The position numbers and the translations under genes are program-made. A stretch of 64,000 nt of DNA from Cannabis sativa (taxonomy: Eukaryota; Streptophyta; Magnoliopsida; Rosales; Cannabaceae). The stretch's first letter is position 1, and every line of letters begins with the position of its first letter. The stretch covers positions 13,764,001 through 13,828,000 of the forward strand of contig NC_083603.1 of NCBI RefSeq assembly GCF_029168945.1, in the 5' to 3' direction. Shown piece after piece: positions 46,030-57,522 of the stretch. The notes under the pieces were generated by a model, which saw nothing but the letters and a program-made list of their open reading frames with translations, made no database searches and was not told the DNA's origin.

Positions 46030-46890
46030 TCAACGGCAAATCAAAAATCTTGCCCTTCAAGTCTCTAAAAGTTGGATTTTTGGTCCCAACATTATTGATC
46101 CAATTCAGAATTCTTGGAATCCTGGATGAGACTCTTTTTGCAAAAGGTGTTTACCATCGCAGGACAACATTCATAAAACCAAACAATAAACACCCAAGGA
46201 CAGCCCAACGCTCTATACCAACCATCATAGGATTGACCTCCCTTCTCCTCTTTTTTATTTTTATTTTAATCTCATGCTCTATTCTTTCTTTGAAAGAATC
46301 AATAGTCAATTCAAACGACTCCCTATCCCAACAATACTCATCCCAACGACCGCTATCAACGACATCTAGATTAAACCTAGAAACTTCCTTATCTGGAGTA
46401 TTGCTAAGAAGGAAATATTGTATGAAATACAAAATAGATAGTTTCAAACCTAGGGATTCATCCTGTCCCCACCTACTTTCCAAGAAAGCATCCTCTATAG
46501 CTTTACGATCTATGGTTTTTACGCCACGAAAACAAACCTCAATTAATTGGTTTGATTCCTAGGAAAACAATCAGTTTGTTGCAATCACCAAAGCAATCAA
46601 TACCAGTGATTAAGTAAAACTCCTCAGCACTGAACTGTATACAACGGCCAACAACCTTAGCCCAAAATTCTTTTGGATTGGGCTCGTATACTGCCCTCAA
46701 AAGTATGCTATGGAGAACTTGGGGATGAAAAACAAAGTCAGGTATATCCAAAAAATGACCAAACTGGGTGTCACGGAACATAGATAACAAATTGACAAAC
46801 AAAGTATTCTCAATGTTATCAATAACAGAGAAATTACTCGTACATACACATTTCGATCTACAGAAATTAGAGGGACTGTATTTTTAACCC
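46030..46890 (-). pseudogene. DUF1985-like region of the Ulp1 gene
   Basis: Fragments in two frames give the DUF1985 pattern: FGHFLDIPDF, HSILLRAV, RFSAEEFYLITGIDC-like, then LSILYFIQYFLL and WDRESFELTIDSFK. DUF1985 accompanies Ulp1 domains in plant transposon proteins; its role is unknown. Frame changes near 46845 and 46545 and a TAA near 46150 show decay. Confidence 0.75.
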
Positions 46891-47686
46891 AGTGCTGCAA
46901 TTTAACAAACAAAGAAAATATAATCAAATAACATATGCAAGTAGCAAAACTATAATAAAACTACAAAACAACTGTAAACAAACTAAAATACAGAAAAAAC
47001 TCTTTGAACATCAACATCCATGCTAAAACAAATTGTTACCCATTGATGGTATTAAAATGGACAGGAAATAACTAGACCAAATAATATTCCCAGAATACCA
47101 CATAAAAGTGTTTACACAATTAAAAGACTATGAAAAAATTAATACAAAATGAGAAGAGATCAAATAAAGATAATGAAATGAAAATATTAAAAAACATGGA
47201 AAAACAAAAACAAAAAAAAAAGACAACAAAATAAAACAAAAATTAAGACTAAACAAACAAAAATAAAAAAAAAACCCATAAAAATAACAAATAAATTGGA
47301 TAAAACAAAATGATGCCCTAAAAAACCAAACAAAACCAAACGAAATGCTAAAATAGAAAACCTAGAATAGTACAATCCAAAAACACAAAACACAGAAATG
47401 TCAAATACGAAAAAATTTCGAAAAGGGGGAAAACCAAAAAGAAATCGAAAACAAACCTCAGATCGAAGACCACCACCAACTTGATCTTTTTTTTGAGAAA
47501 CATCTTGAGGAATTTTTTTCCTGGGCAGCCACCTTCGATTTCTTCTTTGGAGGAGCTCGCCCACGTTTAGACAATGGAGGAGCTAAATCAGAGTCATCCT
47601 CCTCTACAACAGGCCGTTTACCCTTTTTTCTATTAGCTAAAGATTTCAATCCCATTTTAGAGCATTTCTTTTGAACAGGGGAAGGA

Positions 47687-48173
47687 TGTAAAGACCGCCT
47701 AGCCTAAATTTGGAAATTAACAGATAATTAGGGTTTAATTATGAAAATTATTTATTAACTCTAAATTATTAACTCATGATGTTTTAGTTGAATTCAGAAT
47801 TCATTTTATATGTCAATATAGAAATTTCATAATTTTGCATGTTCAGTGCCCAGTAACATTGGAACGCGGTGTTTGGCTATTAGAATCACATCTTAGTATT
47901 TTAGTATAGCGGGGTAATATAGTTTAGACATTGGGAATGTCGGGAATAGTCGGAATTTTAGAATTTCTCAAAATACCCCTAAGTGAGTTTATGACTTTTT
48001 GGCTTAAGTGGGGGCAAAATGGTCATTTTGCCCTAAGTTAGTTTTGTCCTTTAGTGGATTTTAATTGGGATTGTTATTCTGATTTTTAGGCTGATTATAT
48101 GTAGATAAAACCAAATATTATTTACTCATTTAATTTAAAAAATCAAGATTATCAAAAGGAAGCTTTTTCTCTC

Positions 48174-48263
<90 letters not shown>

Positions 48264-48550
48264 CCTTCAAGAACCAGCTAGGGTTAGGCTTGGAGCGTAC
48301 GATCCTCGGGACATCGGGGCTTTTGTTGTTTGGTCGCTAGGCGACAAATATTTTGTAAATGAATAGTAAACTTTTGTAATTGTATTTTGTAAACGGGATC
48401 CCGAAATTTTGTAAAAGTTATATGCTATGTTTTAATTAAATAAGCAAAATTTTAATTATTCACGATTTTTAATAACCTCGTTGATTAGCGACGAGCTACA
48501 CAGCATGTTAAAAATCACGCTAGCACGCCTATAATAGTTAGGGTGTTACA
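47687..48550 (+). mobile_element. Solo LTR of Tekay family B with an expanded CT run
   Basis: 864 bases beginning TGTAAAGACCGCCTAG and ending TTAGGGTGTTACA, flanked by the target duplication AAGGA (47682-47686 and 48551-48555). Relative to the 2.24-kb LTR at 61653-63895 it lacks the central part. It interrupts the first exon of the Ulp1-like gene ten codons after the start: removing it and one repeat restores the frame. Confidence 0.92.
48179..48260. repeat. CT microsatellite
   Basis: About 41 uninterrupted CT units inside the solo LTR. The Tekay-A LTRs have only a short CT run at the matching place (33656-33672), so this is an expansion. Confidence 0.95.
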
Positions 48551-48581
48551 AAGGAGTTGATGAAGAACGAGTTACAGCCAT

Positions 48582-49424
48582 ATATATATATATATGGATT
48601 AAGAGAAAAATAAAAAGAGGGTAAACGGTTATGGGATTTGGTTAATGGGAGTTGAAAAAAAATGAAGAACAAAAAGAAGAGGGAAAATAGAGTTGGGATC
48701 GTGGAGGGGGAAGAGTTCAGCTATAGAGGTTGATATTCTTTTTTTAAAAAAAAAACTGAAAAAGAAATATAAAATAATATGAAAAAGAAGAGAAAAGGAG
48801 GGAAATGATGTATAGAGTGATTGATGTAATACATCCATCACGGACGTGTCAAAATGTATGAAATGTGTGTGCATGTGGTAAAAATGTAAAAAACTTAAGC
48901 AAAAATGTATAAAAGTTGCTTTAGCCGTGTTGTGGTATATATGTAATAAAGTTAGCATTTTATATTTTTGGTGTAAAAATTTCTTTATTAAATTGTAAGT
49001 AAAGAATTAATAGTTTTTTTTTGAAAAATAATAATAATTATATAAATGTAATCCCTAAACAATTTAATGGTTTTTCTAAAAAAATAATTAAAAAAATAAA
49101 CGTATTTTGTAATTTTTTTTTTTTTGCTGAAAATTATATTTTGTAATTAAGTTAACAAAAACATTTTTTTTTTCTAAATTGTTAACAAAAAAAATTTAAA
49201 GATATTGTAACTTAGGGATTGTAAATACATGCACTTTTTAAAGAATACATTTCACTTTCTTTTTTACACATTTGCATTCATAATAGATTCATGTTAACAA
49301 AAAAAAAAAACAAATTTAATAAGATTTTAAGATTATCCCTAAAAAATTCATACTATATTAATAAAGTACCATAAATAAATATAAAACTAAATTTTCAACA
49401 TAAGTATATTGTACAAACCGGCGG
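48582..49424. other. AT-rich flank of the Ulp1 gene
   Basis: A TATATA run at 48581-48595 abuts the start codon. Upstream sequence (minus-strand promoter side) is purine-rich, then AT-rich. No terminal inverted repeat for a MULE was found. Confidence 0.5.
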
Positions 49425-49603
49425 GTTGCAAAACTGGTTGTTATAGGTTCTGGGAATGAAAATGCTCATAAGCTTGCTAAGTGGTCTTTTAACTCTTACC
49501 GTTTTGGTTTTTTCAATGTTGAGGAGTTGGCACCTCTTGTTGCCATCTAAAACTGTTTGTGTGTTTTGGTTTGTTTGCCTTTCTCAACAAAAAAAAAAAA
49601 ATG
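49425..49603 (+). mobile_element. LINE 3' end remnant
   Basis: A 41-codon stretch ending at TAA 49548-49550 (NENAHKLAKWSF, FNVEELAPLVAI) resembles the RNaseH C-terminus of plant LINEs. It is followed by a short 3' tail and a 13-base A-run at about 49590-49602. It looks like the end of a 5'-truncated LINE. No clear target duplication was seen. Confidence 0.6.
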
Positions 49604-51345
49604 TTAAAAAAAAATAAAATAATATTTTTCAATAATAATATATTTTGTCCAAATTAAGATATTTCACAATTTTAAAGAATGTGAGGGACTAAATGAGTCC
49701 CTTAAAAAATAGCCATTCATGAAAAGTTTCTTTAATTTAATAATGTGCCTTTTGAGCACTTGAAGCATGAAAGTGGATTTTGGTTATGGACTTGACTTGA
49801 GATTGGTGATATAAACATCCAATTGGAAAAAATGTGAAATGAAACTACTGGGGCCTCTAATGCTTGGCTCTTTGGTGACATGAATAGATGCCATGCCCTA
49901 GCTAATTATAGCTAAACACATACCTTCAAAATTTGTTTAGAAACCCTTTTATTCAGTCTCTTTTGTAATATAGTGAAGAAAAAAAAACGTTTGTTTGCCT
50001 TTTATTTAAAGGTGACAATATAGAAAAAGGACAAACAAATATCTGTATGTACCACATATTTTTAAAGAACACAGAAAGGGCCAACTCTTAGCCACTAAAC
50101 TAAGATATTTTATATAAACCCACACCCACTAGCTATGGCCTTGGAAAAGATGAAGATTATTAGTGTCATATGCTAATTATATATGTATATATACATATAT
50201 ATTACAGAAACTTGAAAAAGAAAAATGTTATATATTGTGTGAGTTAACATGCACATTGATGCACATGTAGATAAAACATGATCATTGGCTAATTTTAGTC
50301 CATTATAGATAATTAATGTACTATTTAATATCGCGCCAAAGATCTACTATATTAAAATGAATGTTGTTTTTGTAGGGATGTGTAAAACCAGCATAATATG
50401 TTTATGACCACAAATATTGTTGTTGGAAGATATTTATTCATTTATTTGTTTTTAAAAAGAAAGCATTTGTATTAAATTAAATCATTACACAATTATTGGT
50501 GAATTAATAAATCGACGACAAGCATTCGTTCACAGAGTCCCTTTTAACGAATTAGTAACAGAAGTAATCAGTGCATCGACAACATCATTTGTAGAATTAG
50601 TCGCGACCAGGGGCGAAATACGAAAATAAACTTGCTGTTTGGCCTCCTAGTCGCGACCATGGTCGCAACCATGAAAAAAGGTCGCGACCATGGAAAGTGG
50701 TGGTCGCGATTACTGAAGCAAATTTGACAGCTTCAGCATCTTTCAGTAAAATGTGCATAACTTTCACATACAAACTCCAAATGAGTTGATTCAAGATGCA
50801 TTGGAAAGAAGAAAAAGAAATCTAAAACTTTTATGTTTTGACTTTTTCCAAAATCTGACTAGAACATAGTCCAATTTAAGCTTGAAGTTTCAGCTTTATT
50901 TTCTTGCAGAATTTTCTCTATTCTATAGATTGTTGTTTTCCGAAATTTGATCAATTGATATATTCCAAGTGTAAAACCTAAAACCAAAGAAAACAAGCAT
51001 AATTTCATTCCAAAAATAATAATAAAGAAGGAAAACAACTATAAAAAGTGACCCAAAACGTAAGCTAAAAATAGCCTAACAAGAATGTGGAATAGCATTA
51101 CAAGAGACCACCACCAACTGCTAAATAATGAAATAATATAAAAAAAATACACTAAAACACAATATTATTGTGGCGATGACAAACCCATCCCACAACCACA
51201 AACGAATTATATTTAGATTTAGATACTAAAACCAAGCCGAGACGACATCACGAGACCGAAACAAAGTGCTAATAGCTCTGCAACATTCACCTGAAACTCA
51301 CCCACCAACCCCGCTATCCAATATTAGGACAAAACAATTGTTATA
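49604..51345. other. AT-rich spacer with a palindrome cluster
   Basis: No genes. At 50600-50711 the word GTCGCGACC or a near variant occurs about five times, some joined by CCATGG, in otherwise AT-rich DNA. It may be the core of an unrecognised LTR. The rest holds no feature I can support. Confidence 0.5.
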
Positions 51346-51590
51346 TGTTAGTTATAGGCTTGGTTAGTTAATTGATGGTAACCAATTGTCTCTTGTTCTT
51401 GTTAGCTAAGTGGTTAAATATTGTTAGCTTCCTAACCGCCATTATGTATATTGTAATGATCAATTGCCTAATCAATGATGCAAGAGATTGTTTTCTCTTA
51501 TTCTGTCTTTCCTTCACTTTCTCTCTTTTTCTTTTCCTTCTCTTCTTCTTTGTTCTCTTTCAATGGAAAACAAGTTGAATATATCTAACA
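51346..51590 (+). repeat. 5' LTR of the truncated copia element
   Basis: TGTTAG at the start and CTAACA at the end form a 6-bp inverted end. Pyrimidine-rich 3' half. The primer site follows with no gap. Confidence 0.85.
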
Positions 51591-52537
51591 TGGTATCAGA
51601 GCCATTTCTACCATGAATGGCGAACATGGCTTCTAATGGTCCTGGCAACACTACCTTTTAATATGCTCCTCAAGGCACTTAATTTCCAGCTGCTAAAAAT
51701 CACAACATAGATCAAGCAGACACAACTGTGTACTTGAATCATACTATCTCGATCAAACTTAATGACCATACCTTCCTTTTGCAGAAGCGAAAAATCGTAG
51801 TAGCTATTCACGACAATCAATTACTAAAGTTCATTAAAGATACTACGCCACCTCCTCAATTTCTTCGTGATGCAAATCAAGCTGCACGTAAACTCAACCC
51901 TGTGTTTGTTGACTAAGAAGTCCAAGATCAGCATCTGGTGTCTTGGTTTCTCTTCTCAATGACAGAGAGCTTTCTTCCTCGTATGGTTGGATGTAATACT
52001 GTTGGCAGATTCGAAAGGCTCTTGAACAGCACTTCACTCTGAAGGTGTCCTTGAAGATTCTTGAATTCAAAACGAAGCTCTAAAACTTGAAGAAAGGGAC
52101 GATGAGTCTCAATGATTATCTCCTCAAGGTTAAATAACATGTTGATTTGTTTGCATCTATTGGAGAGGTGCTTTTAGATTGTGATCACATCGCTGCCATT
52201 TTTAAAGGTTTGCCAAGTGATTATGACACATTCATCATTCCTACCAATACTCGTATTGAATGTTACATAGTTGGGGAGATTGAAGAATTTCTGCTAGCTT
52301 CTACTCTCAAATTGAGAAGGATGATCAAGAAGTTGAACCAAGTGTCAACATTGCTATCACTGAGCAAGATCCGTCAATGAAAGCATTCTTTGCTTAGTCC
52401 AATTTTTAGATCCTCTGCCTATCCTCGACGTCAGTACATTCCAAATGGATTCAATTCTGCCAATTTTTCTCAATTTTTCCAACTCCAAGGGAAGCTTTCA
52501 AGGAAACACATCTCGAGGAGGCAACACAAGAAATTAA

Positions 52538-52991
52538 TAGCTTGTTTGGCTGTGTTTTCAGTTTTCAGGTTTCAAAATTGTGTTTTTAAAAGTGAGAATA
52601 GAAAACAGTTTTTTGTCATTTTAAAAATTTAATGGTGTTTGACACAAATTTTTAAAAACTGTTTTTAAATTTTTTCTTACGAAAAAAAAAACAATATTTT
52701 GCACCATACCATGACATTAACCCTTCCGGAACTAGGTTCGGGTATGATTTCGGGTCTAGGATCCGAGTATGTGAGAAAAATATAAAATATAATATGTTAG
52801 ACAAAAAAAAAATTATTTTTGAAAATTGAAAACAACATTTTGATGTTTTCTGTTTTCTAGTTTTTTAAAACTCAATTTTTAAAAAACAGTTTTTAGAAAT
52901 TTTTGCCAAACGACTCCTAATAGTTTTTAAAAACTATTTTCAGTTTTATAAAACAGAAAACAGTTTTTAAACTATAAAGCCAAACAGCAAC
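52538..52991. mobile_element. MITE-like insertion in copia gag
   Basis: About 454 bases with imperfect terminal inverted repeats sharing TGTTTGGCT, flanked by TAA at 52535-52537 and 52992-52994. AT-rich with long T/A stem-forming runs inside. A TAA target fits PIF/Harbinger-type MITEs. The gag similarity resumes on the far side (GRGRG-type residues near 53005). Confidence 0.6.
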
Positions 52992-53060
52992 TAAGCATCC
53001 TACATGGGAAGAGGACGAGGAGCTCAATTTCTTGCAGCACCGCCAAATCAACTTCTTTTG

Positions 53061-54530
53061 GTAATTGTAAAACATGTTTTAATAAATATTTTAGTGTAAA
53101 AAATTAATTTATTTTAAGTATATAATTAATTAGAATTATGTTGAGTTATTAATTTTTACCAATTAGTACCTTACTATAGGATACAATTTTTTGTATGTAA
53201 CCATTCACCCATATTTTTGGAAAGCATAATTCGAAGTCGTATTCTGACTATGACCATTTATTCCATTTTGCTAATAATTATGCCAAGATTTTATGATACT
53301 TCCAGAATATTTTAGTTTTGATATTGTTGCACCAAAATCGAATTTTTTCAGAATATACGATTATCTTCAAAGATTTTTTAGAAAACTAAATATGTTTTTT
53401 TCTCAAAAATTATTATTAATTTTAATAAAACTTAAAATGTCGTCTAACAAACATAAAGATGAGACTTCAGCATAAACATCATTCTCAAAAATAATATAAA
53501 AACAAGAGATTCAAAGCAATGATATGCGTCACTTTTTTTTTCCTGATCGTTAATTTCACAAAAAAAAAGAGCAATATTAGACATATCGTATAGCAGGAAT
53601 TACAATCATTTATAATGTAACTAAACATAGTAACAGAATTACGCAAGCTTAAATAATTTTTAAACAATCTGTTCCTATATTTGATATAATTTTAGAGTAA
53701 TTTGTAAGTTTTTTTTTTTCTTTGGTGATATGTTATATTATAACTAATCAGTTTTGGAAATTAATAAATTTATAGATTGACTCAAAAGATATTTGTTGAT
53801 GAAGATTTTCAGCAACCTAAAAAGAAGATTATTTATAAAGATTAAGAGATGAAAAAGGAGAAATAACAACATTGTTTTTACGATGTCCTAAAATAGAGGA
53901 AATTAGATTCTATACCCTTTTTATACTGTCTTATTTTATTCTTATCCTCTTTTTTAAAACTTATCATTTTTACCTTTGTTTTAAACACTTTACCGATTTT
54001 ACCCCTATCACCTCAATATACTCTCCATGTGACTCCCTTATATCAGGATATTTTAGGTAAAGTACATATAAAAAGATGTACGTTTCAATTAAATATAAAA
54101 TTAAAAGTAAATTTGATTAATTGATAAATAAAAGAGGTATTTTTCAATATACCCCCTAAAATTACTACAATAATAATATATGAAATTTCTCTTAGGAATT
54201 TCATTACGGTTTCGGCTTACAAAGTGAAATTTAGATCCTTTTACATAGGTGCATGGTCCTATTGAGCCATTTATGGTGGGCTAGATTAATCAGGCTTAAA
54301 GGTACTAATTATGATTTGCCCCATTAACAGAATAATTGGTAGATATTTTATTACAATAAAAGAAAATTAAAATTTATTATAATGCTATTATAAAATTTAA
54401 TAAATGAATAATATAAAAGATTAATTAAATAGATATTACAACATATATAATATATATATTGTATATATAAAAGAAAGATAGAAGAAGATGTATAAAAATA
54501 TATTATATAACACATACATAACAAGAAGGT
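53061..54530. other. AT-rich spacer, nothing recognised
   Basis: Several short frames are AT-driven and do not resemble proteins. No RNA genes or repeat edges identified. Confidence 0.55.
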
Positions 54531-55038
54531 AAATATATATACTCACTCACAACTTTGAGTGTACATTAGTCGGGATTACCATGACTTGAGCAAAGTATAA
54601 CACATTTGTCCAAAAGCTTATTTATTACCCTACCTTTAACTAGCACTAAGGGAACTCTCTAGGAAATAACTTTGAGAATTATAGAGCCTTAGGGTTTTCT
54701 AGCAAAGTGATTTTTTGACAAAAAACTGTTTTACACAAATGAGCACCTTAGACCTCCTTATATAGTGTTTTGGATTCACATTTGATATCATACATGCCAT
54801 GATTGTTACCAGGAAAAATATGGCAATAATGGAGATAGGAACATTGGTGATTGATGAAAGAAACATCCCCCATAAATTCCCAACGTTTTGCAACACTTCT
54901 CTCAGAAAATGGCTCCAAGCGACATGTCGCATGGAGCTAAACCTTAGAACTCTTGAGATACGTTGACTATCAACGAAAAACCCTCTATCATAGGTTTAGG
55001 CGACATGTTTTCTAGGACAATTCCACCTTATTACAAAA
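54531..55038 (-). other. Possible LTR-like insertion truncating the hAT gene
   Basis: On the minus strand a TATA-like CTATATAAGGAGG near 54755-54765 is followed by sequence of leader character. The hAT coding similarity stops abruptly at about 55048. No LTR ends or target duplication could be fixed, so this is only a suggestion. Confidence 0.3.
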
Positions 55039-55950
55039 TCAAGTGATATTTTTTTTGGTGTATGGTACTCCAAGTTGACAAACAGTGTCCTCAAATTTTT
55101 CATTTCTTTTTGGTGTGCCCGAGCAATAAGCAATATTATCTCGAATTTCGTCAACACTATCACCAATGACTAATAAGCCATCCTTGACAATTAGATTCAA
55201 AATATGTGCACAACAACGCACATGTAGCAACTTTTCCTTCAAAATAAAATTGTCTGGCTCAAATTATCCTTTAAAAAAATTAATCATGGCATCATTTGCA
55301 TTACAGTTATAGAGAGTCACTGTACTAATCTTGTCTTCTATTTTCCATTCATTAAGAAAAGATCTTAGTGCCTCAAGTAGTGCTGGAGCATCGTGAGGAC
55401 ATGGAACACACTTAAAACCTAAAATCTGGTTGTGCAAGTTCAAAGAATCATCAGTAAAATGAGCTATTACAGCCATATATTCCCTCTTCTTATGATTTGC
55501 AGTCCACATGTCACTGGTTATGGCTATTCTCCTCTTACTTTTTTCTAAACATTGCCTGCATTTTTCATTCTCAGTTTTAAATATTTTCATGATATCAGAC
55601 CTAACTGTATTCCTTTACAATATTTGAAACATGGGACACAAAGTACTTGAATATTCTATAAACCCGCTATGCTCAACCATAGACAATGAATATTCATGCT
55701 TAACGATCGTTTTAGCCAATTTGATCCTTCCAAAATCAGGGTCAAAATTGAAATGAACTGAAGGGCTTGTAGCAGGATTAACGGCAAGTTCGACCATTTT
55801 GACTGGACACCTCTTTACGTGAGCATTTAAATGCGTAGTTCTCTAAGAACTTTCTCCCACCAACTTACGCCCGCAGTGGTTGCAAACCGCTTTAGTTTTA
55901 CCATCAATTTTATGTCGTGTAAAATGATCCCATGCACAAGAAGTTTTTTT
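55039..55950 (-). pseudogene. hAT transposase (RICESLEEPER/DAYSLEEPER type), truncated
   Basis: A BED zinc finger (VCNHCGRK near 55868-55888, then HLNAHVKRC near 55806-55840) is followed by transposase-type residues: ITSDMWTANHKK and MAVIAHF near 55480-55510, then LHVRCCAHILNLIVKDGL near 55180-55230. All of it is one reading frame with stops at 55845, 55617 and 55266 and no frameshift. The C-terminal half, including the hAT dimerisation region, is missing. hAT proteins move elements with 8-bp targets; terminal repeats were not found. Confidence 0.85.
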
Positions 55951-55989
55951 TCTCCCTATTGTAAAGTCCTTTTCTGGCAAGTTAGTTGA

Positions 55990-57057
55990 CAAAATATTTT
56001 TTATTTAATGGTAAGATATCTTTGCATTTATAACCGGTTGTCTTACCTTGTATATTCAGATTTGGTTGATCTTTTCTATGATAGGGAAGATACTTTTTCC
56101 AGCTGGACTTTCCTTTGTTTAGGAAACTTCGTGTAAGAGAATCTTTTCTCTTATGGAAAGTTGGTTTATAAAGGAAACCTTGATTAAATGCCTTATCCTC
56201 ATTAAATTCGATTGTATCTTAATACAATCAGAATATCTAATCTATTTATGGCAGGAATCCAGTCTTAATTGAGGATCGAACCCGATTATAGCAAGTTCTC
56301 TTTTTCTGGTCTGATTGGCTGCGTCAACTTCCGATTCTGATGTTCCAGATCGTGTTTTTCTTAGGAAAGTTTTGTACAGCTGTAGATTCGATCTTGTGAC
56401 TGTCTCTAGGGTTTCTATGTTATATAAATAGGACCTAGAGAGCAGCCATTCGAATTAGCTCTTCCATTATTCATTTTTTACATTTATCTTATTTGAGAGA
56501 AGAGTGTTTCTTTTTTATGTAAGAGCCTAGTTGTTCATCTAGGTTCTAGTATTTTATATATCAGTTCTTACTCTATCCTAGAGTTTGTTAAGAACGGCTT
56601 GACTGAACAAGAGAGTGGTCTTCGAGAGAAGAATTGTTGAAGCCTTACTTCGGGAGGAAGTAAGCACTCACACTTCAAAGACGAAGGGAGTTCGGGCTTG
56701 AAGGTGTTTCAGAAGTCAGATTCATAAAGTGCATTTCAAAGGATTGCGGCAATAATTTAGAGGGAGTCTAAACTTGTATAAGTCAATTGTCTTTGTAATT
56801 GTTGATCCTTTATTAATTGATTTCATTCTCTGGGCATGGCCCCGTGGACTAGGAGTGTTCGGGAGAACACTGATACCACGTACAAATCTCTTGTGTCAAG
56901 TTATTTATTTTTCTGCAAATATTTATACTCTGCCTTTTCTGTTTTGTCACTGCAAAACTGGTTTCTGCAGTAGCAGAATTACATTCTGCTTCTGCAAGCG
57001 TATACAGTGTTATATTTTCGTATATATTATTGACATTTGCAAAAACTCAGTTTTTCA
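55990..57057 (+). repeat. 5' LTR of a SIRE-like copia element (left edge uncertain)
   Basis: The right end is fixed at 57057 (TTTTCA) by the primer site that follows. A TATA box TATATAAATA lies at 56421-56430, with about 600 bases of R-U5 after it. The left edge is near 55990 but was not resolved. The short frame at 56774-57115 is LTR sequence, not a gene. Confidence 0.65.
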
Positions 57058-57059
57058 AT

Positions 57060-57071
57060 TGGTATCAGAGC
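57060..57071 (+). other. Primer binding site, initiator tRNA-Met
   Basis: TGGTATCAGAGC two bases after the LTR end. Confidence 0.88.
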
Positions 57072-57116
57072 AGGACACTAAACTCTTAGTGTGGTCCTTT
57101 AACAGTTTTGTGTAAA

Positions 57117-57522
57117 ATGTCATTTTTTGCAGAAGGAAGTTCGATTTCTAGACAACCTTTGCTCAATGATTCTAATTATCCTTCTTGGAAAGTTAAAATG
57201 AGGGCTTTCATCAAATCTCAAGATGAGAAAGCTTGGAGGATGGTTCTATCAGGTTGGTCTCCTCCAGTTGAGACAGATTCCTCAAGTAATTCTACAATAA
57301 ATCTGAACTAGAATGGTCTATTGAAGATGATCAACTTTCTGCCTACAATAGCAAAGCGTTGCATGCTATATTTAATGGTGTAGGTGAAGGTTATATTAAA
57401 CTTATATCATCTTGTGTATCTGCCAAGGAAACTTGGGAGATCCTTCAAACTCAGTTTGAGGGAACTTTTGATGTTAAGCGCTCTAGATTTATTATGCTTC
57501 AAACTAAATTTGATGGGCTTAG
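57117..57522 (+). pseudogene. SIRE-like copia gag, truncated by insertion
   Basis: Starts at ATG 57117. Residues NYPSWKVKMRAFIKSQDEKAW, in two overlapping parts, and later KETWEILQTQFEGT match SIRE/Maximus-type gag. The frame shifts with a TAG near 57309. The gag stops at 57522 where the copia LTR (minus) was inserted, the left target side being CTTAG. Confidence 0.85.

Larger units (their letters stand above)
31766..48581 (-). pseudogene. Ulp1-like protease with DUF1985, transposon-borne, interrupted
   Basis: Exons are on the minus strand. The start codon is at 48581. Exon 1 is basic (Lys/Arg clusters, nuclear-type) to about 47458. A DUF1985-like region follows at 46890-46030 (FGHFLDIPDF, FSAEEFYLITGI). 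Next are 45920-45600, then a poly-Asp acidic exon about 45500-44345 and pieces at 44263-43931 and about 43790-43655. The catalytic exon is 32556-32045 (ESHWVFGRLDL with His and Asp, then a Gln). Intron 32044-31968 leads to the last exon with the catalytic DCG. Breaks include frameshifts near 47515, 46845 and 46545, TAA near 46150 and TGA at 31876. Three LTR insertions interrupt it. Ulp1 enzymes cleave SUMO; ULP genes with DUF1985 are known passengers of plant MULEs (Kaonashi-type). Confidence 0.82.
51346..53060 (+). mobile_element. Ty1/copia fragment: 5' LTR and decayed gag
   Basis: A 245-base LTR (51346-51590, TGTTAG..CTAACA) is followed at once by a primer site TGGTATCAGAGCC (51591). The gag region (about 51600-53050) has copia gag similarity in several frames, e.g. 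LVSWFLFSMTESFLP near 51940-51985 and CDHIAAIFKGLPSDYDTF near 52180-52235. Stops and frameshifts are frequent. A MITE at 52538-52991 interrupts it. Nothing downstream of about 53060 belongs to it, so the element is truncated. Confidence 0.85.

Noticed and set aside
47187..47564. Hydrophobic 125-codon frame resembling a membrane protein
   Set aside because: It is a T-rich intron read in one frame following the frameshifted end of exon 1 of the Ulp1 gene.
48629..48958. 109-codon His/Phe-rich minus-strand frame
   Set aside because: Purine/pyrimidine-biased upstream DNA of the Ulp1 gene; low complexity and no motif.
27300..49100. Terminal inverted repeats for the MULE composite
   Set aside because: I compared both flanks by eye and found no convincing pair; the unit may be a non-TIR MULE or the ends may be lost.
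50600..50711. Possible CRISPR-like array
   Set aside because: Repeats are 9-bp palindromes with irregular spacing in a plant genome; there are no unique spacers.
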